A stretch of DNA of 59,776 bases from Burkholderiales bacterium (GTDB lineage Bacteria > Pseudomonadota > Gammaproteobacteria > Burkholderiales > Burkholderiaceae_E). Shown here piece by piece: positions 8,151-18,177 of this stretch. Both the position numbers and the translations under genes were made by a program. The notes below the pieces were generated by a model. The model was not told the origin of the DNA. It worked only from the letters and a program-made list of their open reading frames with translations, and did not search any database. Each line of letters begins with the position of its first letter. Within the stretch, counting starts at the first letter, position 1. The stretch lies in the NCBI GenBank assembly GCA_029977705.1, contig JAPOKJ010000020.1, positions 1-59,776 on the forward strand. The letters run 5' to 3'.

Positions 8151-9758
8151 ATGAAAAAGCTTCTCGCCAGACTCCGCTTCAAGCGTCCGGACTGGTCTGC
8201 GATCCAGCGGCCCAATCCGGTGGCGATGCTGGCCGTCGGCTTGATCGCGATCTGCACCTCCCTGCTGCTCAGTGGTGACTTCTTCTTTGGCTTCCTGGAC
8301 AACAAGGAGCAGGATGCGCAGGTCTTGCGCAAGCGGGTGGCCGAGAATGTCGCCTCGGGACTGGCCGAGACCCTGCAAGCGGGCTCCGATGAAGCCGTCA
8401 AGAATGCGATGCGCAATGCGCAACTGGTCAACAAGGACATTGCCAGCATCGGCATCCGCAGTGCCAACGGACAGTTGTTGATCTCCTCCGGCGAGCACCG
8501 CAAACTTTGGAAAGCCACGGATTCTGACAAGCCCGACCTGCGGCAGGCCGAAGTGCCCCTGATGCACAAGGCCGGCAAATGGGGATCCATCGAGTTCCGA
8601 TTCAGCGAACCCGAACGAGGACCTTTTACATGGATCGAGGAACACTCGACCCTCAGCTTCCTGCTGTTCATGCTGCTGGCCGGCGGCACCTCGATATTCC
8701 TGTACCTGAAACGGGCCCTGCAGTCCCTGGACCCGAGCTCGGTCATCCCTGAGCGCGTACGCATGGCCTTCGATGCCATGACCGAGGGCGTGGTGGTGAT
8801 CGAGCCGCGCGGACGTATCGTGCTGGCCAATTCGATCTTCCGGGAATTCGACCCTTCACGCTCCAACCTGCTCACCGGTGCCATCCTCTCGTCGGTCGAC
8901 TGGCTGCGCAAGTCCTTGCCGGACGGCGCCGAGAACCACCCCTGGAACGTTGCGATGGCGCAGAACACCACCACCAAGGGCGTAACCCTGAACCTGGGTG
9001 AGTTGCGCAAGAGCCTGCCCTCGCTGCCCGAGCGGCTGGTGATCAACTGCGCGCCGATCCTGGACGGACGCAAGCGGCCGCGCGGCTGCATGGTGACCTT
9101 CGATGATGAAACCCAGTTGTACAGGGCCAATGAGAAGCTCACCGGTGCCATGCGTGACCTGGAACAAAGCCAGATCGAAATCGAGCGCAAGAATGCCGAA
9201 CTCGAACGCCTGGCCAACCACGACTTCCTGACCGGCTGCCTGAATCGGCGCGCCTTCAACGAGCGGGCCATCGCCATGTTCGAGCGGGCCCGCAACGAAC
9301 GCCGTCCGATGGCCTTGCTGATGCTGGACATCGACCATTTCAAATCGATCAATGACCGCTTTGGCCACCCGGTGGGTGACCGCGTCATCCGCAGCCTGGG
9401 GACCTTGCTGCTGTCGACCTCACGGGCCCGGGATCTGATCGGCCGCTTCGGTGGCGAGGAATTTGTGATCGCGCTGCCCGAGACCGGCTACGACGCGGCC
9501 TACAGCATCGCCGAACGCATCCGCCAGGATGTGGAGAAGGAATTGACCAACAGCATGAGCGACATCCCGGGCTGCGTCGTCACCACTTCGGTGGGCTTTG
9601 CCACCATCACCCCGGCCTACCCGACCATCGAGTTCATGATCAACAAGGCCGACGAGGCCTTGTACGCGGCCAAGCAGGCGGGCCGCAACCGGGTGCGCTT
9701 TGCCGACCCGATCAAGACTGCCAAGCCGGTTGTGAACCTGCCGGCAGGTTCGCGCTGA
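8151..9758 (+). CDS. Membrane-bound diguanylate cyclase (GGDEF)
   Basis: 535 residues. A first membrane helix (about 23-44), a periplasmic sensor region of some 115 residues and a second helix (about 168-187) precede a PAS-like region and a short coiled coil. The GGDEF domain starts near LANHDFLTGCLNRRAF. The active site is G434-G-E-E-F438, an active-type variant, and the product-inhibition I-site R425-A-R-D428 lies exactly five residues before it. It should make cyclic di-GMP with feedback control. It is the last gene of module A, 20 bases after the adaptor gene, so its signal may be tied to the export genes; that link is inference. No EAL domain is present. Confidence 0.92.
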   Translation: MKKLLARLRFKRPDWSAIQRPNPVAMLAVGLIAICTSLLLSGDFFFGFLDNKEQDAQVLRKRVAENVASGLAETLQAGSDEAVKNAMRNAQLVNKDIASIGIRSANGQLLISSGEHRKLWKATDSDKPDLRQAEVPLMHKAGKWGSIEFRFSEPERGPFTWIEEHSTLSFLLFMLLAGGTSIFLYLKRALQSLDPSSVIPERVRMAFDAMTEGVVVIEPRGRIVLANSIFREFDPSRSNLLTGAILSSVDWLRKSLPDGAENHPWNVAMAQNTTTKGVTLNLGELRKSLPSLPERLVINCAPILDGRKRPRGCMVTFDDETQLYRANEKLTGAMRDLEQSQIEIERKNAELERLANHDFLTGCLNRRAFNERAIAMFERARNERRPMALLMLDIDHFKSINDRFGHPVGDRVIRSLGTLLLSTSRARDLIGRFGGEEFVIALPETGYDAAYSIAERIRQDVEKELTNSMSDIPGCVVTTSVGFATITPAYPTIEFMINKADEALYAAKQAGRNRVRFADPIKTAKPVVNLPAGSR

Positions 9759-9777
9759 TAGACCCTTGCGGCGCCGT

Positions 9778-9794
9778 GCCGGCCTCAGGCCGGC
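9778..9794. terminator. Possible bidirectional hairpin between convergent genes
   Basis: GCCGGCC-TCA-GGCCGGC is a perfect 7-bp stem with a 3-base loop, placed where the diguanylate cyclase gene and puuE converge. It overlaps the last codons of puuE. There is no T-tract, so intrinsic termination is uncertain. Confidence 0.35.
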
Positions 9795-10729
9795 GCCTTG
9801 ACGAAGGGGTGGCGCTCGATCCAGTGCCGCGCGATGTCGACCCGTCGGCAGACCCAGACCCGGTCATGGCGCTCGACGTGGTCCAGAAAGCGCTGCAGCG
9901 CGCGAATCCGGCCCGGTCGGCCCAGCAAGCGGCAGTGCATGCCGATCGAGAGCATCTTCGGGCTGTCCTCTCCCTCGGCATAGAGCACGTCGAAGCTGTC
10001 CTTCAGGTACTGGTAGAAATGATCCGCCGTGTTGAAGCCCTGCGGGCTGGCAAAGCGCATGTCATTGCTATCCAGGGTGTAGGGCACGACCAGATGCGGA
10101 TGCGTCACCCCGGCTGAATCACTGACCTGGGTCCAGAACGGCAGGTCATCGCCGTAGTAGTCCGAGTCATAGAGAAAGCCGCCATGATCGACCACCAGGC
10201 GGCGTGTATTGGGACTGTCCCGACCGGTATACCAGCCCAGTGGCGACTGCCCCGTCAACTGGCGGATGATGTCCATGCCGATACGCATGTGCTCGCGCTC
10301 GGTGGCCTCGTCCATGTTCTGGTAGTGGATCCAGCGCCAGCCATGGCAGGCGATCTCGTGACCCAGTTCGACAAAGGCGGCCGTCACATCGGGGTGACGC
10401 TGCAAGGCCATCGAAACACCGAAGACGGTCAGGGGCAGACCGCGCTTTTCGAACTCGCGCAGGATGCGCCAGACGCCCGCGCGCGACCCGTACTCGTAGA
10501 TGCTCTCCATGCTCATGTGCCGGTCCGGGTAGACCGCTGCGCCGATGATCTCGGACAGGAAGGCTTCCGAGCCGGGGTCGCCGTGCAGCACGCAGTTCTC
10601 ACCGCCTTCCTCGTAGTTGAGGACGAATTGCAGGGCAATGCGGGCCCGTCCCGGCCAGTCGGCCTGGGGCGGGGTGCGACCATAGCCGATCAGGTCGCGG
10701 GGATAGGCGGAGGCAGGCGGTTGGGTCAT
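9785..10729 (-). CDS. puuE: Allantoinase PuuE, polysaccharide-deacetylase fold
   Basis: 314 residues. The NodB-like fold characteristic of PuuE is evident: NYEEGGENCVLHGD near the N terminus, HEIACHGWRWIHYQ, GWYTGRDSPNTRRLV and SDYYGDDLPFW. PuuE hydrolyses allantoin to allantoate in purine breakdown and is unrelated to the amidohydrolase-type allantoinases. The start at 10729 has AAGGA upstream. The frame continues further upstream but only as the antisense of the next gene. No other ureide gene is adjacent except possibly the cupin protein at 11909, so the pathway is incomplete within the window. Confidence 0.88.
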   Translation of the reverse strand: MTQPPASAYPRDLIGYGRTPPQADWPGRARIALQFVLNYEEGGENCVLHGDPGSEAFLSEIIGAAVYPDRHMSMESIYEYGSRAGVWRILREFEKRGLPLTVFGVSMALQRHPDVTAAFVELGHEIACHGWRWIHYQNMDEATEREHMRIGMDIIRQLTGQSPLGWYTGRDSPNTRRLVVDHGGFLYDSDYYGDDLPFWTQVSDSAGVTHPHLVVPYTLDSNDMRFASPQGFNTADHFYQYLKDSFDVLYAEGEDSPKMLSIGMHCRLLGRPGRIRALQRFLDHVERHDRVWVCRRVDIARHWIERHPFVKAPA

Positions 10730-10843
10730 GGGTCCTTGGTCCGGTGGGGGTGGAACAACGGGTCGCTTTGGTACCATTGCCGCCATTGTAGTGGCCGCCG
10801 CAGCGATCGGCTGGCCAATGCACCCACCCCAAGGAGACCGCCC

Positions 10844-11884
10844 ATGACGACCCGCCGCAACCTCATCAAGTCCACCGTCGCCGCCGGTGTCGGCAGCATC
10901 AGCTTCGGCGTGCCGCTGCTGCTCAAGGCCCAAAACCAGTACAAGGCCGAGTACCGCATGTCCACCGTGGTCGGTACAGCCTTTGCCTGGGGCAAGGGCG
11001 GCGAAATCTTTGCCAACCTGGTCCGTGAGCGTACCCAGGGCCGCATCAACATCAAGCAATACCCGGGTGCGAGCCTGGTGCAGGGCCAGCAGGATCGTGA
11101 ATTCACGGCCATGCGCCAGGGCATCATCGACGTGCTGTGCGGTGCACCGATCAACTGGGCCGGCACGGTGCGCGAACTGGGAGTCTTCACCCTGCCCTTC
11201 CTGTTTCCGGACCACAAGGCCTGGGATGCCGCACTGGCCAATGAAAGCATCGTCAACGACTACTACGCGATGGTGCGCAAGGCCGGTGCCGAACCGCTGG
11301 CCATCGGAGAGACCGGCTTTCGCCAGCTGTCCAACTCGAAGCGCCCGGTGACCAAACCCGAAGATCTGGCCGGGCTCAAGATCCGCGTCGTGGGCTCGCC
11401 GATGTACGGCGAGATCATGAGTGGCATGGGCGGCAACCCGACCTTCATGAGCTGGGCCGATGCCCAGCCGGCGCTGGCCTCCGGTGCCGTCGATGGCCAG
11501 GAAAATCCGCTCGAAGTGTTCATGGCCGCCAAGGTGCATACCCTGGGCCAGAAGTTCGTCACCAAGTGGAACTACTCCAACGACATCCTGCTGTATGCCA
11601 TCGCGCAACCGATCTGGAATTCCTGGAACGCGGCCGACCAGAAGATCGTCCGCGAAGCAGCCATCGAGGCCTCGCGCCAACAGGTCAAGCTGGTGCGCAG
11701 CATGTTTGCCGATGATGTCGAAAAGGTGAAGGCGCTGGGCGTTCAAGTGCATGTGCCCAATCCCAAGGAACTGGAGGCCTTCCAGATCAGCACCCGCCGC
11801 GTCTATGCCCGCTGGAAAGCTCAGATCAACAGCAGCCTGATCACCAAGATCGAGGAAGCCGTCGTCAAGAGCCGCAAGGCCTGA
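10844..11884 (+). CDS. TRAP transporter periplasmic substrate-binding protein (DctP family)
   Basis: 346 residues. It starts with a twin-arginine-like N terminus (TTRRNLIKS) and a hydrophobic segment. The DctP fold follows, with GFRQLSNSKRPVTKPEDLAGLKIRV and SWADAQPALASGAVDGQENP, the usual ligand-contact region with its conserved Arg. AAGGAG lies upstream of ATG 10844. TRAP binding proteins capture organic acids in the periplasm for a DctQM permease. No dctQ or dctM gene is nearby, so the permease must be encoded elsewhere or this is an orphan receptor. It is divergent from puuE across 114 bases. The ligand cannot be predicted. Confidence 0.88.
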   Translation: MTTRRNLIKSTVAAGVGSISFGVPLLLKAQNQYKAEYRMSTVVGTAFAWGKGGEIFANLVRERTQGRINIKQYPGASLVQGQQDREFTAMRQGIIDVLCGAPINWAGTVRELGVFTLPFLFPDHKAWDAALANESIVNDYYAMVRKAGAEPLAIGETGFRQLSNSKRPVTKPEDLAGLKIRVVGSPMYGEIMSGMGGNPTFMSWADAQPALASGAVDGQENPLEVFMAAKVHTLGQKFVTKWNYSNDILLYAIAQPIWNSWNAADQKIVREAAIEASRQQVKLVRSMFADDVEKVKALGVQVHVPNPKELEAFQISTRRVYARWKAQINSSLITKIEEAVVKSRKA

Positions 11885-11908
11885 GGCAGCGCCGCGCCCT
11901 GGCCGCCC

Positions 11909-12718
11909 TCAGATCAGGAAAGGGCTTGTCGCTCCCTCGGTGCCTTCTGGCCAGTGCGTCGGTCCCTCGATCCAGGCGATCAGCAAGGCGCCGAATTCAC
12001 TGTCGATGGTGCAGCGCGTGCCTGCGCCCAGTGCTGCAAAGGCATTGGCCCGCACCGGCTGACCGTTGAAGCGGGCACTGCCCCCGCGCACCCAGAAGTC
12101 GGCGCCCCGGGTCGCGAGGAATTCGGGCACCCGGCTACCTGGCGCCAGATGCAACTGCAGCATGCGCTTGTCCCCGCCCGCGGGCGCGTAGTCGAAAATC
12201 ACCTGCCTGCCCAGGCCGGGCACGCCGCTGTCCTGCAGGGGCAACAGGTCGATATCCAGATTGATTTCGGGCGGCACCTCGGGATGCTCGTTGTTGAAGC
12301 GGGCGTAGCGCGATCCGCTGTGGGTCAGGGGAATCGGCGCGTCCGAGGGCGGATACAGCACCGGGCCTTCCAGGCGGGCCACCAGCAGGCTCGGTTCGTA
12401 GGCGATGGCATCGTGTGTCGAGCCCTTCAGGTTGATGCCCACCTGGTGCAGGCGGACCGCGCCGCTGTAGTCGGTCAGTCCGCCGCGGGCAATGAAACTG
12501 GTGGCCACGCCCTGGTGCTGATGCAGCCCCGAGCGCGCCAGGGCCTCGAAGCTGACCAGCCCGAGAAAGCGCCCCTGGTCACGATCCTCGTAGACCGGCA
12601 GGATGCCGATGCCACTGCGGCCGGCCTGGATGAATGCCTGCCCTTCGGGGTCGAAGACCATCAGGCCATGGGCACGGGTCGGAACCGGGGACGGGGAAAT
12701 GACGGCCGATGAGGTCAT
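11909..12718 (-). CDS. Bicupin protein, function unassigned
   Basis: 269 residues with two cupin-like halves. The first has [15 protein letters not shown] and [19 protein letters not shown], which provide possible metal-binding His residues; the second has [20 protein letters not shown] and lacks most His ligands. The pattern resembles the ChrR-like / acetylacetone-cleaving-type cupin group. The substrate is unknown. It is convergent with the TRAP binding protein (24 bases between) and divergent from ugpC. The start at 12718 is the only good Met. Confidence 0.65.
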   Translation of the reverse strand: MTSSAVISPSPVPTRAHGLMVFDPEGQAFIQAGRSGIGILPVYEDRDQGRFLGLVSFEALARSGLHQHQGVATSFIARGGLTDYSGAVRLHQVGINLKGSTHDAIAYEPSLLVARLEGPVLYPPSDAPIPLTHSGSRYARFNNEHPEVPPEINLDIDLLPLQDSGVPGLGRQVIFDYAPAGGDKRMLQLHLAPGSRVPEFLATRGADFWVRGGSARFNGQPVRANAFAALGAGTRCTIDSEFGALLIAWIEGPTHWPEGTEGATSPFLI

Positions 12719-12787
12719 GGCTTTGCTCCGGGCTTCGGGTACACTTGGTCGACATACTATAGAAACCGCGCCGCAGGAGAGCAGGAG

Positions 12788-13852
<1,065 letters not shown>

Positions 13853-13874
13853 GGCCAGGCCTTCGCTGCGCTGC

Positions 13875-13889
13875 GGCCGCCAGGCGGCC
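13875..13889. terminator. Possible hairpin between convergent ugpC and EamA gene
   Basis: GGCCGCC-A-GGCGGCC is an inverted repeat in the 42-base gap between convergent genes. The loop must open further to fold, and no T-run follows. Weak evidence. Confidence 0.3.
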
Positions 13890-13894
13890 TGCCC

Positions 13895-14770
13895 TCAGTG
13901 GGCCGGGCGCAGCTTCAGCACCCCAGTGGTCAGCGCCGTTCCCAGCAGGATGACCCCTGTGGCCAGCACCATCTGCACGGTGATCCGCTCAGCCAGGAAC
14001 AAGGCCCCCCACAACATGCCGAACACCGGGATCAGGAAGGTGACCGTGGTGGCACGCACCGGCCCGACATGGGCCATCAGCCTGAAGTACAGGACATAGG
14101 CAAAGGCCGTGCACACCACGGCCAGGACCACCACCGAGGCCATCGCCGTCAGCGAGGGCGTGGCCGACGGCCACTGCAGCAGGGCCAGGGGCGCCAGCAA
14201 CAGGGTCGCGCCGATCTGGCTGCCGGTGGCAGACACCAGGGGCGGCACCTCGGAAAGATACTTCCTCATGGCACTGGCCGATACCGCGTACAGCAGTGTG
14301 GCCAGCAGGCAGGCCAGGATCGGCCAGCCATCGCCCCCCACCCGCAGGTCGATGCGGCCCCAGACCAGCATCACGACCCCGGCAAAGCCGATCACCAGCC
14401 CCAGCAACTGGCTGATGCGCGGCCGCTCGCCCAGCCACAGCCAGGTCACCAGCGCCCCCCAGAACGGCACGGTGGCATTGAGAATGGCGGAAAAGCCGGC
14501 CGACAGGTGCAGGGTCGCGTAGCCATACAGCGCAAAGGGAATCGCCGAGTTGATCATGCCGATCAGCAGCACCTTGCCGGCATGGCGGTGCAGCTGCGCC
14601 AGCAGGCCGCGCAAGGCCAGCAGGGGCAGCAGGGCCAGTGCCGCCAGGGCGGTGCGCAGGGCCATGCCCGGAAAGACGCCCAGCTCGGGGCCGGACAGGC
14701 GCATGAAGATGAAGGAGCCGCCCCACAGGGCCGCCAGCAGGATGAACTCGGACAGGTTGCGCACGCTCAT
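13895..14770 (-). CDS. EamA-family drug/metabolite transporter
   Basis: 291 residues, about ten membrane helices in two homologous halves, as in the EamA (DMT) superfamily. Diagnostic stretches are ILLAALWGGSFIFMRLSGPE at the N terminus, LNATVPFWGALVTWLWLGE in half one and TFLIPVFGMLWGALFLAE in half two. Such inner-membrane proteins export amino acids or other metabolites; the substrate cannot be inferred. It follows ogt with a 4-base overlap and may be cotranscribed with the alkylation-repair genes. Confidence 0.85.
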   Translation of the reverse strand: MSVRNLSEFILLAALWGGSFIFMRLSGPELGVFPGMALRTALAALALLPLLALRGLLAQLHRHAGKVLLIGMINSAIPFALYGYATLHLSAGFSAILNATVPFWGALVTWLWLGERPRISQLLGLVIGFAGVVMLVWGRIDLRVGGDGWPILACLLATLLYAVSASAMRKYLSEVPPLVSATGSQIGATLLLAPLALLQWPSATPSLTAMASVVVLAVVCTAFAYVLYFRLMAHVGPVRATTVTFLIPVFGMLWGALFLAERITVQMVLATGVILLGTALTTGVLKLRPAH

Positions 14771-15279
14771 GCGAACAGGTCGCCGCTGGCACCGGCCGGA
14801 TGAACAAGGGCGCCTTCGTGATGCAGCAAGGCTGCCTTGCGTGGCAGCCCGCCTGCATAGCCGGTCAGCGAGCCGTCACTGCCCAGCACGCGGTGGCAGG
14901 GAATGATGACCGAGATCGGGTTGCGGCCAATCGCCAGGCCGACCGCCCGCACCGCGCGGGGGGAGGCAGCCTGCTCGGCGATGCGGCCATAGGTGCTCGT
15001 CTGGCCCGAGGCGATTGCCAGCAGGGCCTGCCAGACCTTTTTCTGGAATGGGGTGCCTTGCGGATCGAGGGGCAGGTCGAACCCGGCAATGGCCTGCCGG
15101 TCATAGGCCTTGAACTGGCGACGCAACTCGCGCATCAGGGGGGCCTCGGGCGCATGAAGCCACTCGGGCAACACCGCCTGCTCATATTTCTGCCCGATGA
15201 AATACAGGCCTTGCAGGGCCTGATCGCTGCCACAGGCCATCACCGGCCCAAAACGCGTATCGAATCGATCGTAGATCAT
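14767..15279 (-). CDS. ogt: Methylated-DNA-protein-cysteine methyltransferase (Ogt-like)
   Basis: 170 residues. The active-site motif IIPCHRVLG holds the acceptor Cys, and GQTSTYGRIAEQ and RAVGLAIGRNP are typical of the DNA-binding and active-site region. It repairs O6-alkylguanine by suicidal transfer. ATG 15279 overlaps the stop of the Ada-AlkA gene by 4 bases (ATGA), so the two are probably translated together and cover O-alkyl and N-alkyl damage. Confidence 0.93.
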   Translation of the reverse strand: MIYDRFDTRFGPVMACGSDQALQGLYFIGQKYEQAVLPEWLHAPEAPLMRELRRQFKAYDRQAIAGFDLPLDPQGTPFQKKVWQALLAIASGQTSTYGRIAEQAASPRAVRAVGLAIGRNPISVIIPCHRVLGSDGSLTGYAGGLPRKAALLHHEGALVHPAGASGDLFA

Positions 15280-16742
15280 GGATGGCTCCAGCAATGGATG
15301 ACGGCATAGGCGCGCCAGGGACGGTAGGCCTCGAAACGCTCGCTGACCTGGCGGGCCGTCTTGAGTGCAAGCTTTTTCTTGAGCACCAGGTCATCGGCCG
15401 GCAGCGCATCGGGCCAGCGCAGGGCGCGCATCGCGACATACTGCGCGGTCCAGTCACCGATACCCCTGATCGATCGCAGGCCCTGCAGGCTCTCGGCCAG
15501 GGGATCCTCCGGCTCGAGCGACAGACGCCCGCTGGCCATTGCCTGTGCCAGATCGATCAGGCATTGCGCCCGCTGCCGGATCAGGCCACAGGCGGCCAGT
15601 TCCTGTACCGACCGGTCGGCCAGTTCGGCGGGCGACGGAAAGCAGCCGTCGCGACCAAAACGCGCCGCCAGGCGGGCTGCCAGCGTATGGGCGCCGCGCA
15701 CACTGACCTGCTGGCCGAGCACCGCCCGTACCGCGATCTCGAAGCCGCTGAAGCCTCCGGGCAGGCGCAGGCCCGGCGCGCGGCAAAACGGCCCGAGGGC
15801 GTCCTGGACCCGTTGCGGCTCCAGGTCCAGATCGAAGACGATGCGCAAGCGCTGCAGGACGGCCAGACAGACCGGTGCCAGGGATTGGCTCAGCGACACC
15901 GCCAGCGCCTCGTGCGCCGCATCATCGCTCGCCACGACCTGTCCCACCCGTCGCTGCCCTTCATGCAACCAGGCCAGGTTGCGCTGATAGCGGCGTGCGG
16001 CCAGATCGACCTGCTCGACGCCATCGATCTGGCGCAGCGCAAAGAACGCGAGCATCGCATCCCAGTCCAGGGGCCGGCGGTACGGCAGGCGGAATTCAAG
16101 CCACGCGGCCGGTGACACGCCGTCCTGGCCGGCCTTGCGCAGCGCGCCGGGCTGCAGCCGATAGCGCTGCAGGAACAGGTCATTGAAGCGGCGCAGGCTG
16201 CCAAAGCCGGCCGCATGGGCGACCTCGCTCATCGGCAGGCGGGGATCGGTGAGCAGGCGCTTGGCGGCCAGCAGGCGACAGGTCTGGGCATACTGCACCG
16301 GGGTCACGCCGAAGCTGTCCTGGAACAGGCGCCGCGCATGACGTGCGGTGACGCCCAGTCGCCGAGCCACGGCCTCCAGGCTGACCTGCGCACCGCCATG
16401 CTCGATCATCATCGCCATCTGCTGGGCCAGGCGCGATGCCGCATCGAGCGCGAAATGGCCGGGTGCCAGTTCAGGGCGACAGCGCAGGCAGGGCCTGAAT
16501 CCGGCATGCTCGGCGGCGGCGGCGCTGGGATAAAACGTACAATTGGCCGCGCGCGGGAGCTTGACCCGGCACACCGGCCGGCAATAGATGCGGGTGGTGC
16601 GCACGGCAACGAAAAAGCGCCCGTCAAAGCGCCCATCGCGGGCCTGCATCGCCTTGTAGCAAAGGCCGGGGTCGAGCGATGCGGCCGGGGCGGGACGGCG
16701 GACGCTGTGGCCGCCAAGCGCGGGAAGGATGGGCATGTCCAT
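15276..16742 (-). CDS. alkA: Ada-like regulator fused to AlkA 3-methyladenine glycosylase
   Basis: About 488 residues. The N-terminal Ada zinc domain has the Cys pairs C-x3-C (CRPVC) and C-x2-C (CLRC). An AraC-type helix-turn-helix follows (VSLEAVARRLGVTARHARRLF; EVAHAAGFGSLRRFN). The C-terminal half is AlkA: an N-terminal AlkA fold, then the HhH-GPD region with SIRGIGDWTAQYVA and the catalytic Asp in LPADDLVL. It lacks Ada's own O6-methyltransferase domain, which the adjacent ogt supplies. The protein likely senses methylation through the first Cys and activates repair genes. The start is uncertain: 16742 and 16736 are both Met, and 16781 would add 13 residues; none has a strong ribosome binding site. 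Confidence 0.9.
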   Translation of the reverse strand: MDMPILPALGGHSVRRPAPAASLDPGLCYKAMQARDGRFDGRFFVAVRTTRIYCRPVCRVKLPRAANCTFYPSAAAAEHAGFRPCLRCRPELAPGHFALDAASRLAQQMAMMIEHGGAQVSLEAVARRLGVTARHARRLFQDSFGVTPVQYAQTCRLLAAKRLLTDPRLPMSEVAHAAGFGSLRRFNDLFLQRYRLQPGALRKAGQDGVSPAAWLEFRLPYRRPLDWDAMLAFFALRQIDGVEQVDLAARRYQRNLAWLHEGQRRVGQVVASDDAAHEALAVSLSQSLAPVCLAVLQRLRIVFDLDLEPQRVQDALGPFCRAPGLRLPGGFSGFEIAVRAVLGQQVSVRGAHTLAARLAARFGRDGCFPSPAELADRSVQELAACGLIRQRAQCLIDLAQAMASGRLSLEPEDPLAESLQGLRSIRGIGDWTAQYVAMRALRWPDALPADDLVLKKKLALKTARQVSERFEAYRPWRAYAVIHCWSHP

Positions 16743-16806
16743 GACGCCATTGTGAACCAGGCCCGATTTTCTGCTCGCCATTTTCGGACATCGTTTCGGG
16801 ACCCCC

Positions 16807-17604
16807 TTGATCGTGCTCAAACTCTTGCTCGTGCCGGCCATGGTCGGACTGGTGTCACTGCTGTCTCAGCGCTTCGGACAAGGGGTCGCGGGCCTGTTGT
16901 CGGGCCTGCCGGTGATCGCGGCCACCGTCACCGCCGTGCTGATGCTCGAAGCCCCGCGCGAGAGTGTGGCGGCCATTGCCCATGCCTCGTATGCCGCGAT
17001 CCCCGCAGCCTTTGCCTACACCCTGGCGTTTTCCTGGGTGGCCCGATGGATCGAGCCACGTCATCCCGGCCCGCAGGCCGCATGGCTGCTGTGCCTGGGC
17101 GGCGCCGCACTTGCCTTCTTCGTGGTTGGCTTCGGCTTGCAGGCCCTGCCGATCGGACATGCGCCCCGCCTGCTGATCGCCCTGGCCAGCCCGCTGCTGA
17201 CCCTGGCCCTGATGCCGCGCCAGCCCGGTCAGGCACCGATTGCCTTCCGCATCCCGCGGGTCGAACTCGGACTGCGCATGGCGTTTGCGTTCCTGATGGC
17301 AATGGTGCTGATGTGGAGCGCGACGCGCCTGAGCCCGGCCGCCAGCGGCCTGGTGCTGGCCTGGCCGATCACCGGTTGCGTGCTGCCCTGCTTCACCATC
17401 GCGCTGTACGGGTCGCCGGCCACCCTGCAATTGCTCAAGGGCTTTGCCAACGGGCTGTTCGGTTTCACCTGCTTCTTTGCGGCACTGGCAAGCCTGCTCG
17501 ATGCAGGCCTGGCAGCCGGACCGGCATTTGTGCTCAGCCTGCTGGCGGCACTGGCCGGAGCCTGGGTGCTGCTGCAACTGAGAAGGCAGCGCGCGGCAGG
17601 TTGA
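16807..17604 (+). CDS. Conserved multi-pass membrane protein, function unknown
   Basis: 265 residues made almost entirely of hydrophobic segments, about eight or nine membrane helices, with short loops. Recurring features are GVAGLLSGLPVIAATVTAV near the N terminus and LVLAWPITGCVLPCFTIAL in the second half; the SGLPV and AWPIT turns may mark two related halves. I do not recognise a transport family with certainty. The start is TTG 16807 or GTG 16813, both without a clear ribosome binding site. It is divergent from the Ada-AlkA gene and could share its control region. Confidence 0.7.
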   Translation: MIVLKLLLVPAMVGLVSLLSQRFGQGVAGLLSGLPVIAATVTAVLMLEAPRESVAAIAHASYAAIPAAFAYTLAFSWVARWIEPRHPGPQAAWLLCLGGAALAFFVVGFGLQALPIGHAPRLLIALASPLLTLALMPRQPGQAPIAFRIPRVELGLRMAFAFLMAMVLMWSATRLSPAASGLVLAWPITGCVLPCFTIALYGSPATLQLLKGFANGLFGFTCFFAALASLLDAGLAAGPAFVLSLLAALAGAWVLLQLRRQRAAG

Positions 17605-17683
17605 GGGACTGCAGGCAAGGGCCGGCAAGCGGGGCGCTGTTCAGCCGCTGACCGCTCGCCATCAAGGCGCGTCAAACCCCGCC

Positions 17684-18133
17684 TCAGGCGCCGGGCCGGT
17701 GCATCTCGGTGAGCAAGGCGGTCGAGGTGGCACTGGCCAGCAGACGCTCGTCCTTGTCATACAAATCGGCTGCCAGAAAAGCCACGCGCCGCCCCTTCTT
17801 CAGTATGCGGGCATGGGCCACCACCGGCCCGGGACTGGCGGCCGCCACGAAGCTGACCTTGATCTCGAGACTGGCCACGTTCTCGCGGCCCTTTGACTCG
17901 ACGATCACCAGATGGGCCATGGCCGCATCCAGCCAGGCGGTCACGAAGCCGCCCTGCGCGATGCGGCCACCGCTGTGGCAGAACTCGGGCCGCACCTCGA
18001 AGGCCATGCGCAGGGTGTGGGCCTGGCCATCGTGGGCCTGGATGCCCTTGCAGCCCATGGCGTTCATCAAAGGGGCATTGCCCTGCATCAAGCGGGCGGA
18101 GATCTGCTCCACCGTCAGGCCGTCAAAGTTCAT
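17684..18133 (-). CDS. PaaI-type hotdog-fold thioesterase
   Basis: 149 residues. The hotdog fold is indicated by FCHSGGRIAQGGFVTAWLDAAM, the central helix with its Gly-Gly turn, and by a strand series ending LDERLLASAT-like (KDERLLASATST). PaaI-family members hydrolyse acyl-CoA thioesters, often aromatic ones. It lies 44 bases downstream of the pyruvate carboxylase stop on the same strand and could be read through from it. The substrate is unknown. Confidence 0.82.
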   Translation of the reverse strand: MNFDGLTVEQISARLMQGNAPLMNAMGCKGIQAHDGQAHTLRMAFEVRPEFCHSGGRIAQGGFVTAWLDAAMAHLVIVESKGRENVASLEIKVSFVAAASPGPVVAHARILKKGRRVAFLAADLYDKDERLLASATSTALLTEMHRPGA

Positions 18134-18177
18134 GCCGCCATGTTAGCCCGGGGCCGCAGCCCCGCACCAAGGCCGTC

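Noticed and set aside
10730-11752. Upstream extension of the puuE frame to about 655 residues
   Set aside because: The added part is antisense to the TRAP binding protein and has no family resemblance. The start at 10729 has a good ribosome binding site.
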